NCBI GenBank assembly: GCA_030062745.1
Contig: CP099840.1
Span: 28,771,006-28,835,005 of the forward strand
Origin: Capitulum mitella
Taxonomy: Eukaryota > Arthropoda > Thecostraca > Pollicipedomorpha > Pollicipedidae
Reading direction: 5' to 3'
DNA: 64,000 bases
Positions 1-31,709 of the stretch are shown one piece after another. Each line of letters opens with the position of its first letter. Position 1 is the first letter of the stretch. The position numbers and the translations under genes are program-made. A model generated the notes under the pieces. That model was not told where the DNA came from. It saw nothing but the letters and a program-made list of their open reading frames with translations, and searched no databases.

Positions 1-142
1 CGCTGGCGAACATACCCGCCTGGTCACGATGGGGCCCGAGCCGGCTTCCTCAGGACACGGCATCCTCGCAGGCCTGCCGGCGAAACGCACGTGCGTCGGT
101 TATGAAGCAAAAAGGCCGTCCTCTGTGCGGTGTTCGAATATC

Positions 143-1573
143 ATTGTCAGGCTAACAGGGAAAATTTTCTGCATCGCCGTGGCTGGAAGCGAGCTGGGTG
201 TTCTCATCATGTAAATGATAAAGTATTAGGAAAAACTACGTGGTTTCGGTTGACCACTGCGGATTAAAGACCACACGACGTACCTTGGAGACGCGGACGT
301 TGATTACTGGTCACTGGTTCAGGTCCCCGAACAATGACTTAATAGCCGTTTTCGACCAGACACTCCCAGACTAGCCTGGAGATGACAAATGATGTTCTTT
401 AGTGAGCACAGGGAGCTCTCACCAACGACACAGCACCGTGAACGCAAAGGTCCGCTCGTTGCATAACAGGCCAGGGCACGGAATACGATCTTCCCCTACG
501 CGGAGATAAACGAAAGGCTACGGTGTTCTGAATGGCCCGTCTCTGACGCCACGAACCACAGCTGTGTAGACAAACTTCGTCCTGGCACCAGCAGTATCAG
601 CCAGTGCCAGGATAGCGGTTTGGCCGGGTTTCTGTTCGCAGGAAGGGAACGCCAACGGACGAACGAGGACAGTCCGCTGGAGCTAGTCTGCGCTACAACA
701 CCACACATGAAGGTTGCAGCATTTGTGGACAGCATATGACCAATCTCGCAGAGATGATCACACTTGGCAATAAACCAAACCAAATGTAACAGACGCGAGT
801 CCACCGCACACGCTGAGGCATGACGCAGCTGGGCGATCCTCACACGATGGCAGCCGCCGTAGTATCCGACTGGTCAGGCTTAAGTCGCGGCAACAGCAGT
901 TGCCTTCCAACCCAAGCTTACCTAATGGATGGTCCTGCTGCGTGAGCTGCACGAAAATACCCGCAGAGTTCACACGGAAGCCCGCACCTGGAAACAGAAG
1001 AGGTCTGTGTCGGCACGTGCTCGAAGACCTTAGTGACCAGCTCAAACACTGCTTGTTCTCAGGCTAACAGGGAAATATTCTGCATCGCCGTAGCTGAAAG
1101 CGAGCTGGGTGTTCTCATCATAAGAATGTAACTCATTCCAGACTACTTTTCAGCTGGTCCCTGTCACGAAGCGAAAGTGTACCTCGGCAGCTGTGACGAC
1201 GTCCAGACACCCAGCAGGAGCAGATTCAACACCCCAGGCATCCGGCATGTTCAGGACTCCCTCGCCTGCGAATGAGAAGGACTCAAAATCATTCCTTCGT
1301 CTGCGTAACGCCACTCATCACAACTGCAGACTTCTGAACACGTGCAATATTTATCTGAATCAATCAATAACTACACATATATCAGGACGAGGACGTCACG
1401 GAACGACTGCGTCCAACATGAACCATGAAATAATGATGTCGACAAACTTCGTCCCGGCAACAGCAGATCAGCCGGTGCCAGGATAGCGGTTTGGCCAGAT
1501 TTCTGTTCGCAGGAAGGGAACGCCAGCGGACAGACGAGGACAGTCCGCTGGAGCTAGTCTGCGCTTCAAAACG
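143..1573 (+). repeat. Two-block direct duplication
   Basis: Two segments recur in the same order. Block A is at about 143-213 and again at about 1,060-1,124 (shared core GAGCTGGGTGTTCTCATCAT). Block B is at about 568-692 and again at about 1,449-1,573 (shared core GGACAGTCCGCTGGAGCTAG). The offsets are about 917 and 881 bp, so this is a tandem duplication of roughly 0.9 kb that has since gained indels, or two insertions of one element. Similarity is high in the blocks and low between them. No coding content was recognised. Confidence 0.7.
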
Positions 1574-2578
1574 TTGGGTAAGATGTGCGCCCCTTGCGTC
1601 CACAATTAGGTCCGTTTCAATGGGCTGCAGACTATTTCTGAATGCACCTGACGGGAACGGACGCCAGCATGACGCCAACGGCAGTGCCAGCGTTCGGAAA
1701 GGGGGACAGCAGAAAACACGTCTGCCGCGGCTCAGGACTCAGCATTCGGTTCCTCCCGAGAGACAACGCTGCCTGACAGAGAGACACACAGAGAGACAGA
1801 GCAGCTGAGCAGCGAACACAGCGGCAGGCAGACGCCGCAGAGGTCGGCAGCGCGGCAGACGGCCGGCCGACGGCAGTGTCCACACGCCCCTCACCTGCCG
1901 ACACCGCTGACACCGCTGACACGCTGCCCGAAATCTCGGGCCGCATTCCCTCCACCCCTGAAACAGGAGACCACAAATGACGGTACGGCCGGAACAGGTC
2001 AGTTGAGCCCACACGGACGGATGAAATATCCCGGCTTCTGGTGCCTGACGTGAAGTACCAAGTCAGCCCCGGGAAACGCCAACAGGATCTAAGCGATCAG
2101 GATGCAGGTTACCACTGTAACTGTGTGTCGGCAATGTTGGTTCTGTCCGGGGCACGACTGCCCTGGCCAGGATAGTCTTGCCCAGCACTCTGCGCCCGTT
2201 CAGTCGCCAGCGCCCAGAGCGGTGCGGACCGCCGGCTCCGAACAGCGGCGGACTCACGCACACACAGCGGCAGCAGTCTCACAACGCACCGCCGGGAGCG
2301 CAGGCAATGGCGCTGGGGATTCACCAATGGGTTAGCAGTGTTTTGCCAGAGGACAAAGGCGTGCGAAATGCACAAACACTTACCAGTTATCATCTTCGTT
2401 CCCTCGGTGACAATGCCATTTTCGTCCTCCACGGGCCTGAGGGACAAGAAAAAGCCGTGAGTGTTGGGCAGTACAAACTTAAGGAGCACTGCGATTGTCG
2501 AACACCACGGTGGAAGCGTCGCCATCATCACACGACGGTGACAATGTTATAGTCTTCCTGCGCCAGAAACAAGTCATG

Positions 2579-2716
2579 TATGGGAATGTTGGAACATGGG
2601 CATTAAACCTTGCCCATGTTCAGTAGTTCGCAAGTTCATGTAGCACTCTTGTATATCGAGCATGACAAAATGTGGCCAAGTCCGAAAAGCTTGAGTGCTC
2701 CCATAGTCTAATGGCA
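2579..2716 (+). repeat. Interspersed repeat, copy 1 (partner at 11,220-11,370)
   Basis: This stretch resembles 11,220-11,370 inside ZFR intron 4: both contain GGGAATGTTGGAACA, then TTCAGTAGTTC, then CTTGTATAT or CTTCTGTATATC, then GAAAAGCTTGAGTGC, then AATGGCA. A fainter match lies near 58,860-58,915 (AATGGCAGCCACGCAATCCAG). It is a dispersed, diverged, non-coding family of unknown class. Confidence 0.55.
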
Positions 2717-3018
2717 GCCAGTAAATCCAGTAATTGTTCCGCCACGGTAATATAAATCATACACAGTGAGACCAGGGAAATTACCAAGCCACTGTAATTT
2801 CACCCGAACCGATGCATTACGCCACACGCTGGAAGTCGGACCAATCTAGTCCGGGGCTGCACGAACCACAGTCTTCCGCATGACATCACTTACCAAGCTA
2901 GGCATCCGTCGGCTTCACGCCGGCTGGTGCTGTCGTAGAGCGTCCTCTGAAAGGCCAGACGGTGCCGTGAGCGGCTTCCCTTGGAGACCCATCACGTGGG
3001 ACGGGGGAACAGCGCCAG

Positions 3019-3208
3019 CTGTCCGCCCGTTCACTAAGAGGCCGTCCCAGGGGCGGGACAGGACCCTACTCTCGGGGCTGGCACGGCCGTGGCGCGACAC
3101 GCGCGCGCCAAAACGGCGGCCACGTGCCGCGCTCCGGACCGCGCCTTCACTCTTCCACAGACATAACACGACCGGCCGACGGGCCGGGCCGCCCGCTGAC
3201 TTCTGTGG
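3019..3208 (+). repeat. 190-bp GC-rich repeat, copy 1
   Basis: Nearly identical to 12,058-12,249 in ZFR intron 3, with a handful of substitutions over about 190 bp. Both copies run from CTGTCCGCCCGTTCACTAAG to CCGCCCGCTGACTTCTGTGG and keep their CpGs. The similarity points to recent transposition or gene conversion. No terminal repeats or target duplications were recognised, so the class is unknown. Confidence 0.75.
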
Positions 3209-4107
3209 GGTCTGGGATTGTCGCTTTCCGACTGCTGTTCAACAGCAGGACATAAGCCAGGGCATCAGGTATCAACATCGGCCACCACGCATTTATGAAC
3301 GGGGGACGGCGGAACTATTTAGGGGCCGGGACCTCCACTGAGTATTACCCTTAACATTAACTCAACGGAGTCGACCAAAAATAACATCAAAATGCCTTGC
3401 TCTTCCAAAGCCTAAATCCTGATGCCTTGCCCACAATGCGTACGAACACCAATTTGAAACATCTCTACTATCTACAACAATGCCTGTGTGACTTTCCAAT
3501 GGTTATCAGTAGAACTGAGCTTGTCAACACACTTGTCCACAACTAGCAACTGGGTTCTGCAGTACGTAGGGATTCGACAAGCGGACGCAATAAGTGATAT
3601 AACAAGGACATTCTCGGGGTCACTTACCTACAAAAGGGCGCGGGAGCGGTCTCAGGAGGCCGAAAACAACTTTCCAGTTGACGAGGGAATTTGTGACAAC
3701 CTGAAAACGCGTACGCTGGGGTTACTCACGAGACAACACATCAAGGCTTCAGAAATTTAACGAGCACATCAGGATGTGATAGTTTTAATCGTTAGTATCA
3801 TACGAACGAGACATGAGATCATCATTTTTACGTAGCTACATATAAAACCTGGCCGACAAAGTTCAGGCTCATCAATCCCGCTGATGACAGCAATCTTAAA
3901 CGATGGCGACACCCAGTCTCGTGGAACCCATACGGCCGCCATTACCACACCACGCCAAACACGTTTCCGTTCACACCACCGACAGCAAAGCTCACCATTT
4001 CGCCGCCGAACCAGCCGGAGGTCTCCGGGCGGCGCCGGGCCTGCGGGACGACACGGCGTCAGTCGCGTACTCGGACGGCGGCCGGCGCGGCGGGCCACGA
4101 CCGGGTC

Positions 4108-4462
4108 AGGACACGTTGGGAGTGTGTAATCACGACGCTCATACGAACGAGACAAGAGGTCATCACGCTGGGCGGGACGCCGACCGGCGCTGAACCGACC
4201 GCGGTCGCTCCTAATTCCCTGGCGCGCCAGACGGCCACCACGTCACCTCGCCGATCAACTCACCGTCGTGTCCCGGGGCTGATCCAGCGCCAGAGCCGAA
4301 CCGAGCCTCCCTTCTACGCCGGACCGCCACCCGATCTGGGGAGGCAACCGACCGTCAGCGCGGGGCACGGACAGCGGCCCGCCGGCCGGTCAGGCCACGG
4401 TCAGGACACGTTGGGAGTGTGTAATCACGACGCTCATACGAACGAGACAAGAGGTCATCACG
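4108..4462 (+). repeat. 60-bp direct repeat pair plus a third partial copy
   Basis: An apparently exact 60-bp block beginning AGGACACGTTGGGAGTGTGT lies at about 4,108-4,167 and again at about 4,403-4,462, 295 bp apart. A shorter diverged relative containing CATACGAACGAGACA is at 3,797-3,828. A locally duplicated non-coding unit. Confidence 0.7.
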
Positions 4463-5273
4463 AGAGCGGCAGACGGGGCGGCTTCGAACCCGGCGCTGCT
4501 CCGCCTGAGCAGGTGGCACCGGCGAGCAAGGCTGCCTCCACCGTTTTAGGCCACCGGACAAAGGCCGTTCCAGATGCTGTAAACACACCTGAATGAAGGA
4601 TCCTGGTGCTCGTCGTGAGTGAAAGCCCTGCCGCCGCGCGCTGCAACAGAATCAGTCGGTCAGCACAGGACAAATACCATTGCAGCCAAAACGCCAATGA
4701 GCCAGCTTCCTCAAGTTTCTGGATGTTTGTCATCTTAACACCAAACAGAAGTTCTACTACAAGCAAGGGGAGCATGAAAAAAGGGCCCACTACCACATAT
4801 TTCAGTACAGAACAATTTGTACATACAGTGTCAAACGCAACGTACCTTCTCGACCATCGATGGCCATTTCAAAAGAAGCAGCAATCTTGTCATGGCATTC
4901 AGAAGCAAAGCAAACCACGACCACAAAGAAACGTGTATTTGCACCTCGACATCTTCGTCATATGATCCCAAAACATCAATGCTTACGCGTACCTATACCA
5001 TTATTCATAAAGCAGTGACTGATCTGATGTTGGTTGGCGACCTTCTGAGGCTAGATACACTTAATACATAAACGGCACAAGGAACATACGTCGGTGCAAC
5101 TAAGTACCTCACAGCAATATGATCATCGTACACAAGTCTATTAACTTGTATACAGCTGAAGAAACACCACATGAAGACTGCAGTGTTCTGTTATGTTACT
5201 TTTACAACCTGCAAGTCAAAGCTTCGAGACTGGTACACTGGTGGGGTGGACCACATGGCATCTCCCTGACTTA

Positions 5274-18914
<13,641 letters not shown>

Positions 18915-21850
18915 AATGGCGCAAGAAGAGCCGCGGGACTGTCCCACACGGCCTCCTCCCGGCAAATACACGACAGACGCCGGTACCGGAAGATACGGAA
19001 AATTGCAGGTGGCGCTGTTCTATAGAGATGAAAAGTGAGACTTCCGGTTGATATAAATATTGAGTTCTCTTCGATGAAATATAACTATAAAACATCTTAA
19101 AGTAACCAGCTAAGTTTTATAGTAGAGTTGAGAGGCATTTCACTAAGATCTCATTTCATTTATAAGAGATGGCAGTGTGAACGACGCATTAAAATTGCAA
19201 TTTACGTTAAGATATGAGTTGGTAGAAACAAAATCTAAATAAAAACATGAAAATGTAGAGAAAATTGCAATTTCTTCAGCGAAGGAAAAAGTTTGACACT
19301 TGCATAAGTATAGCATTAGCTGTACTGAAAAAGACATTTAGCAGTCATGTTTCTGAACTGGAAGTGCTCTTCGTGAGTATGTTGCATTTCAAGCTTCAGT
19401 ATTCGGCTAAGAAACTGATTTAATCGTTATTCTTTCAAAACGCTCGTCACAGGAATAAAATGCCTTCCGTAATCTGTTACAAGAATTAAAAAGGCTTCTA
19501 CAACTGAGAAACGCAGTCATATTGCTTTTTCGATATCGCAATGTTTGCAGCAAATTCTATAATTTACCTGCCGCAGTTTAATGTTTCGCTTCCTATTTTG
19601 ACGCAAGTGTTCCGAAAAATTCATGTGTGCAGATGAAAACAAGGCTCTGTAATACACACCGATGTTTCTGAAAGAGTGCAGTTTTAGAGAATATGTCATC
19701 CGTTGCGCTGTAAATATTCCACTCCTTTGATGCGTATTTTTACGCCAGACAAAATCAAATAGAAGATAAGTTCAGCAAGAACACTGACAGATCACAAGAT
19801 TTCTTGAATTCTCCGCACATAATTGCGGAAGGGGGCCTGAACACAGTAGGGAGTGTTTCTATTGTCAGCATCGCATGTACGTGACGTCCCATCGAACAGT
19901 TGTATGGTTGTGCTTTTCTGTTCCTTTTTATGCATTTGGTGTATTGTTTATTGTAGACAGTGCACATCATATACCTTTGTATCTTGGTTGACATTGGTGT
20001 ATCATTTAATTATGGATGCATAGTTGTCAGAACAGGGAGGATTGGGATAATAGCACCTCTGCTTTTAAGACACAGGCAGTACATAATGTTATCACTCCAC
20101 TAAATGGTTTCTTGCACCTCTCTTTTCAATGTTCCTGCATCTGCAGCAACTGGCTGGTTGTATTAGGGTCACTGTGTTTGCAGTTGAGTAGAGATGATGC
20201 TACAGATTTTTGACTGGCATTCTACCAGGGGCACAAACCAGATGATGAGCTCTTGAAAGGAGACTTCCTCAGAACTGGGTTTGTCCCCAGATTTGAGTCA
20301 CTTTAGTTAAGGTTTGTGATCTTTACAATGTTTTTGTTTTACACAATAGAACAAATCACATTCTTTGCTTGCCACTGCATATTTTGTAAATTTTGGGATT
20401 TGCCTCTTCCTCCCAGAAACAGCTGAATATTCATGATCTCATTCATGAAAGCAAACTTTGTCACAGTATCCAAATATATTGCAATATCCATAACTTTGTC
20501 ACATATGCAAAGTTAAATTTTCCTGGTAAAATAGTATTGTAAAATGTTGTCATATTATATGCCACATTTCAGATATCTATCAGGATTGGGCTGATAATTG
20601 TGATGCACTAATCAGTTTTATTAAAATGGCCAAGCTTTAAAAAATTTCCACATACAGAAAACACCAGTTTTCTTCTCATCACAAAAATCCAAGAACCAGT
20701 AGTGTGTTTCACCATAATATTTCACCTCATGAATTATGATTATTGTGGAGTACTTTCACCCCACATACCCCAAAGTGGCCTTGCCTCTCCAGCTGATGCA
20801 AAGAAAGATGCATGTAATAGATGCAAAACACCAAAAAGGTCAGTTCCTGCTTGGTTATACTAAATATTTGGTTGTCTTGCCATGTCTTGCATTGGGGCAT
20901 GATTATAAAAAAGATGGTTTCCTCTATGCTGAGAGGATGTGATATTTTTATCATGTGATGTTATGCATGTCATATTTTTCTCACAGCATAAAGAAGGGTT
21001 GTCTATTTTCAGAACTGGACCCAAGGTCCTGCAGCCTCTAAAGGCCACTTTTTTATTTGGTTCAGTATTTTGAATTGGAAGTTATTGTAATTCATAGAAA
21101 TTTCTAGTCTGTCCTGTAGGTTCTAGCATCAGAAAATGCATTTTGATTCCAGTAGACTAAGCTGATGGTATTCCATGAATAGTATCCAACTTCACTAGTT
21201 TCATTTTGTAAAGCTTCTTGATACCCAGAAATTCAAACACTCCACAAAGCTGCAAACCCTCTCAGGTTTTCACAAGATGTAGTTGGAGCAGCTCATGTTG
21301 CTGATGTACACTTTGGTTCAAAACTGGCATCTCTAGTACACACCACACTTTGGTGTGTGTCAAAACACACCACACAGCTTATAATTGGAGAAAAAGACTG
21401 TTTGGATCAGGCACCATTGACTATCTGGCACTGATGCACAGTACTGTGGCCCAGGGGCACCTTTGGTGCTTGTTAGTTTGAAGTATTTAGTGTGCTTTAA
21501 TGATAATCCAGTCATACCAAACATTGCCTGCTTTGTCTGTAAATCAGAGTTGTGCATGGGTTGTCTGCCACTGTTCATTTGAACCAGTAACTAGATTTTG
21601 AGGCTGTTCAGTTGAAACACCTGATACTTACTTGCCATTGGCAGCAATAAATGAATATCTTGCAGGTTGCTGAATGCTTTTCAGTAGACATGAAGTGTTT
21701 GTCTGCTACACTGGCCTAACGTTTTTGAGTGCCGAATCTGCACGACGTGAATTGCGTTCTGCATTAACACGGCCACGTCTGACCCTTCTGCAGCTTCTGA
21801 CACAGTACCCTGACAAGATATGTGCCGTTTCAGACCGTGCCCTCCCTGGC
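18915..21850. promoter_or_regulatory. Divergent spacer between ZFR and MLYCD
   Basis: ZFR (minus) starts at 18,914 and MLYCD (plus) at about 21,851, so the genes are head to head with 2.9 kb between their start codons. Next to ZFR, 18,915-19,020 is CpG-rich and should hold its 5' UTR and promoter; I saw no TATA box. From about 19,900 to 21,719 there is no CpG. No gene was recognised in the spacer. Confidence 0.6.
19900..21719. other. CpG-free block upstream of MLYCD
   Basis: No CG dinucleotide was found between the CpG cluster ending near 19,893 and the AACG at about 21,719-21,722. CpGs then become frequent through MLYCD exon 1. The block is AT-rich but rich in TG and CA. No gene or clear repeat was recognised. 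Confidence 0.85.
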
Positions 21851-28057
<6,207 letters not shown>

Positions 28058-29718
28058 GCGCTGATCCCGGCCGGCGGCGGCGGCCACGCACGCGCGACCC
28101 GTCTCGTCCGGGTCGGCGCGCCCGCCGCCTCCGCCGCCGCCCCGTGCAGTAGCTCAGTGCAGTCGGCGTCTTTGTTTCGGGTTCGGGTGGTCGTTTGGGG
28201 TGGGGAGGGGGGAGGAGGCAGCAGGATGTGGCCTCCGTGCTCATGGCCGGGCGCCGTGCTGTTTGGGCCCCCGGTGTGTCGGTGAAGCTGGCAGCTGCGC
28301 CCGCCGCCAGCGCGGGGCTGGCGCTCCTGACTCAAAAGGCTGTTATTGTCCATCGGGCGGCTTCCCACGGCTGTCTCTGCGATGGACAACGTCACTTTGA
28401 ATGGAAACGGAGCGAGCGGCTTTATCACACGTCTTGCTCAAACAGCCGCAATGGTTATCGGCCGTTTCATTTCAGGCCGACGTTTCGTGGCGCCTCCCTT
28501 CTTAGAACGCCGACCCGAGGCTTTCGCGAAACAGGGTCCCCAAGGGGAGACTTCTCGGCCGGATGGCGTGACTAAATGTAGCGTGCGTCGCAAAATCCCG
28601 CGTGACGTCATTGGAAGGCACGTCTCCGATACGCCAGTCTGTTCGCCGGTTGATGGTAGATTAATGCCGCCGCGTAGGAATCGTCTGTTGGTTTGTGCGC
28701 TGACCCGAAGCTTCGTCCACCAGCCGTCCGTGCCGCGTTGTCCTTACAGCGGACCTTGCCTGCTGCCGTAATGCCTGTAGGGATCCTGACCGCTGGTAGT
28801 CGCACTCTGAACCGGTAGACGGCTTCAGTGTGCCGAGGCCTGCGGCAGCGCAGCAAAACAGTCCCGAAGCTCAGCTAGGTCGCTCGTTGTTCGCCTCAGT
28901 CGTGTCGTCCGTTTGGCCGGCGGGCCGCCGGACTTGCACCGTCAGCTGGCGCGTGTTTGCTGTGCGTGTTCCCGTAGTGGTCGAGCCAGTGGGCCGAGCG
29001 CCTGAGATGCGGCACCTGTACGCTGCGTGCTGATCAGAGTGTGGCAATGTGTTCTACGGCGTTCGGCCGCTCAACAACGCTCAACTCAACTCAACAACGG
29101 CGACGGCCGAAATCTCTCGATTCGTTCTGGATTTTACCATCTCCTTTGCATGTTACAGTACAAAATGAAAGCTTTTGGATATTCTCCCTTGCTGGGATTG
29201 TGTTTGCTGTTGATGTTTTGGGAATGTGCGGAAAGAGCCGTTTTTGGTCTTGACGTACTGACTATATTGCCTCTGTCCTCGTTGTTTTGGAAACCGTGAT
29301 GACCAGCATACGGTTTTTGTGATCGACATTGTTTCGTAAGAAAGACCGCAAGTTGCTTCAATTTATCGTGGACGGTATGACTGGAGCTTTCGGGGCAAAA
29401 CAGGGCCCGAAAGCTCCTCTTGTGTCTCCGACCCGATGACATGCTTCTTGTCTCTGTTCTCATCGATCAGCCCCTATTCCCACGGAAAGGTTGCAGACTT
29501 CCGCTGATCGGCAACTCGAGCTTAGCTGTTTTGGTAACCCCACCGTCTTATCGTGGGATTGTTTAGGAACGGGAGGGGAGATGGTTTCATTTGTGGCGCT
29601 TATAGATGCCCTGAAATGTCTTATTTTGGCTGGGAGGCTAACATGTATCGAGCTTTCTTTGTGCAGGTATGTTGTTAAGGGGGATAGTGTTCGCTAGTCG
29701 ATGACAGAACTATACGGC

Positions 29719-29724
29719 AATAAA
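29719..29724 (+). terminator. Candidate polyadenylation signal
   Basis: AATAAA 1.66 kb after the MLYCD stop codon. It is the first canonical plus-strand signal I noticed downstream, so it could end the MLYCD mRNA with a long 3' UTR. Not confirmed. Confidence 0.35.
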
Positions 29725-30631
29725 ACTGCGGTGGAAATGCGATGTTTGTGTCGTGTGATAACGCAAAGGGCGTGTAACAATCTGCCACAGGTTTCCAAAG
29801 CCTGAGGTGCTGTAAAGCGCAGGCGAGAAACATTTTACTTCGATCTGGTATATGCTTATATTTGGGCGCCATAAGTACATAATCATGACTGTATGACCGT
29901 GACACTTACGGAGATGATTGCGGAGCGATGCATTCAGGATAGGAAAACAGCCGAAGCGCAGATGCCCCGCAGACGGTGCTGCCGACGCGTGGAATCCCGT
30001 ATAGCACGATTTTCGGTACCATGAGGGCGTGGCGTTAATTATTCGTGAAAGTGGAGAGTGAACATGATAGCGTCTCAGTCTGCCGCTCCATCATCTTTGC
30101 AAGCGGGCGGTCAGGGTAAACCAGCCACTAGGAGGGATTATCGGAATAGCTCGCTCCGACGTATTCCGTCTGACGCGAAATTGTAGCTCCAGGGGCCCGG
30201 ACAGCGCGGCGTACCCGCACCACCTTTACAAATCTTGTCCAGAGCTGAAAGCAGGCCATCGGATAGCTGCATGGGTATGGGTAAATGGGTACTTCACCTT
30301 CGCCTGGCTGCCATTTTCTACTCGATTCCGGTCGGTTATGGCGCTCAGACGAAATCATGGGTATGTATACACCAAAATGTAAGAGGCCCATTCCACAATG
30401 TAGCGGTTTATGTACTTGGACAATCTGACTCACCTAATCGTGAAAATACAGTTGTTTTTTCTGCTGCCTGGTATGCCCAGATGACACGAAGAAGCAATCT
30501 CATAGAACCCTTTCCGATGTCACTCATCACCATGTTATTCTGCTTTCGCTACGAACCGTGCGTTTTAGCCTCCAATCACCGCCTGCAGCCCACAGCCTTG
30601 AGCACAACCTCAGTAGAACCTATCAAGTGCC

Positions 30632-30877
30632 ATGGCTGCAGACTTATCGACGATTATCACAGCTTACCAGCTTCGCATTTTGCGCGGCGCGTCCCGTATC
30701 AGCGCGTGCTCGCAGAACGCAGTGCGTGCCCCCAGGCGCAAGTCGCCCGAGTCGCCGTCTCGAGGCGCCGCCGGCTCGAGGCGGGCGCACGAGACGCCGC
30801 CCGAGGGCGCGTCGCGGGCGATTGGCGGCGATATCGCCCGGGACAGCCCGGACCGGCTGTCACCGGCCAGTTATTGA
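30632..30877 (+). CDS. Doubtful short ORF, 81 residues
   Basis: This frame starts in a fair Kozak context (GTGCCATGG) with MAADLSTIITAYQLRILR. It continues as an Arg/Ser/Pro-rich chain and ends PDRLSPASY. No domain was recognised. An AATAAA lies 400 bp downstream at about 31,280. In favour: a plausible start and downstream signal. Against: high local G+C, which keeps other frames open too, and low complexity. It may be a tiny gene, part of a longer unrecognised transcript, or chance. Confidence 0.2.
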   Translation: MAADLSTIITAYQLRILRGASRISACSQNAVRAPRRKSPESPSRGAAGSRRAHETPPEGASRAIGGDIARDSPDRLSPASY

Positions 30878-31061
30878 CCCCCTGACGGATTGGCCATCAG
30901 CGCCGCCCCTGGTGGCGCCATAAATCGGTTATCGCCGCCGCGGCCGCGCCGCCGGTGGCCAGGTTTTATGGGCGGCCACCGCCTCCCTCCCCGTTCTATC
31001 AGCCGCTGCGGTCGACGGATGGCCCCACGCGCCGGCGACGCTTCCCCTCGGCGATAACGGA

Positions 31062-31203
31062 GCCCGCGCCCCTCCAGCCGTCATAAAGCTGTGTACATCG
31101 GGGCTGGCCCGGGAGCAAACATCAGGAGTCCGCGCCCCTCCAGCCGTCGTAAAGCTGTGTACGGCGGGCTGGCCTGGGAGCAAACAGCAGGCCGCGCCCC
31201 TGA
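31062..31203 (+). repeat. 66-bp tandem repeat, just over two copies
   Basis: The unit begins CCGCGCCCCTCCAGCCGTC at 31,064 and again at 31,130; a truncated third start lies at 31,192. Units also share AAAGCTGTGTAC and GGGAGCAAAC. It sits in the MLYCD/channel spacer, just before an AATAAA at about 31,280. Confidence 0.8.
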
Positions 31204-31709
31204 CGGATGTGATGACGTCAGGTCGCCCACGCCCTTCGCGCCGTCGCACGCGCCGTACGTGCCGTTCTCGGACCGGGAGCAATAAACGCCACGCTTTAGT
31301 CCCCGTGACTTATGATCTGGATTCCGGGATGCTTCTGATGATTCAAAATGACAGGTGAACTTGTTCTCTAATAGGTCCCTGAACCGATACAGACTGCGAC
31401 GTTACCTGCGATAGGTATCGGACCAAGCAGTCTGACCAATATCATGGCACGGCCGTCTGTCTCACGTCAGGAATTGCGGAAGCGAAAGCAAAGAAGGTCA
31501 CCTACGGCGTTTCAAGAGCGAACACCAGCGGCGTGACATGGAATGTTTCTTTAAGGACCTTGGCATTGAATCATCCCGATCGCAACTGTCGTTTTTCCTG
31601 CTTATATCGTGATAACAGGCAACGTCTCCATTCGGCACTGCGCAGCCGTGGCGCTGGTGCCTGCCTGGTGAAGTACGCCTCTCGCACTTCCCACCACAAA
31701 GGGAGACCC

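Larger units (their letters stand above)
1..5273. other. Non-coding flank downstream of ZFR
   Basis: No convincing gene was recognised in these 5.3 kb. Open frames are short, unrelated to known domains and overlap each other on both strands. The stretch next to 5,273 should hold the ZFR 3' UTR, but I could not identify a clear minus-strand AATAAA. The region carries several diverged duplicated repeats, listed separately. Confidence 0.6.
28058..31709. other. Tail-to-tail spacer between MLYCD and the channel gene
   Basis: MLYCD (plus) ends at 28,057 and the channel gene (minus) ends at 31,710, so both 3' ends face this region. It should hold the MLYCD 3' UTR, with a plus-strand AATAAA at 29,719-29,724, and the channel 3' UTR, for which no clear signal was found. 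One weak short ORF and a tandem repeat are listed separately. Confidence 0.6.
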
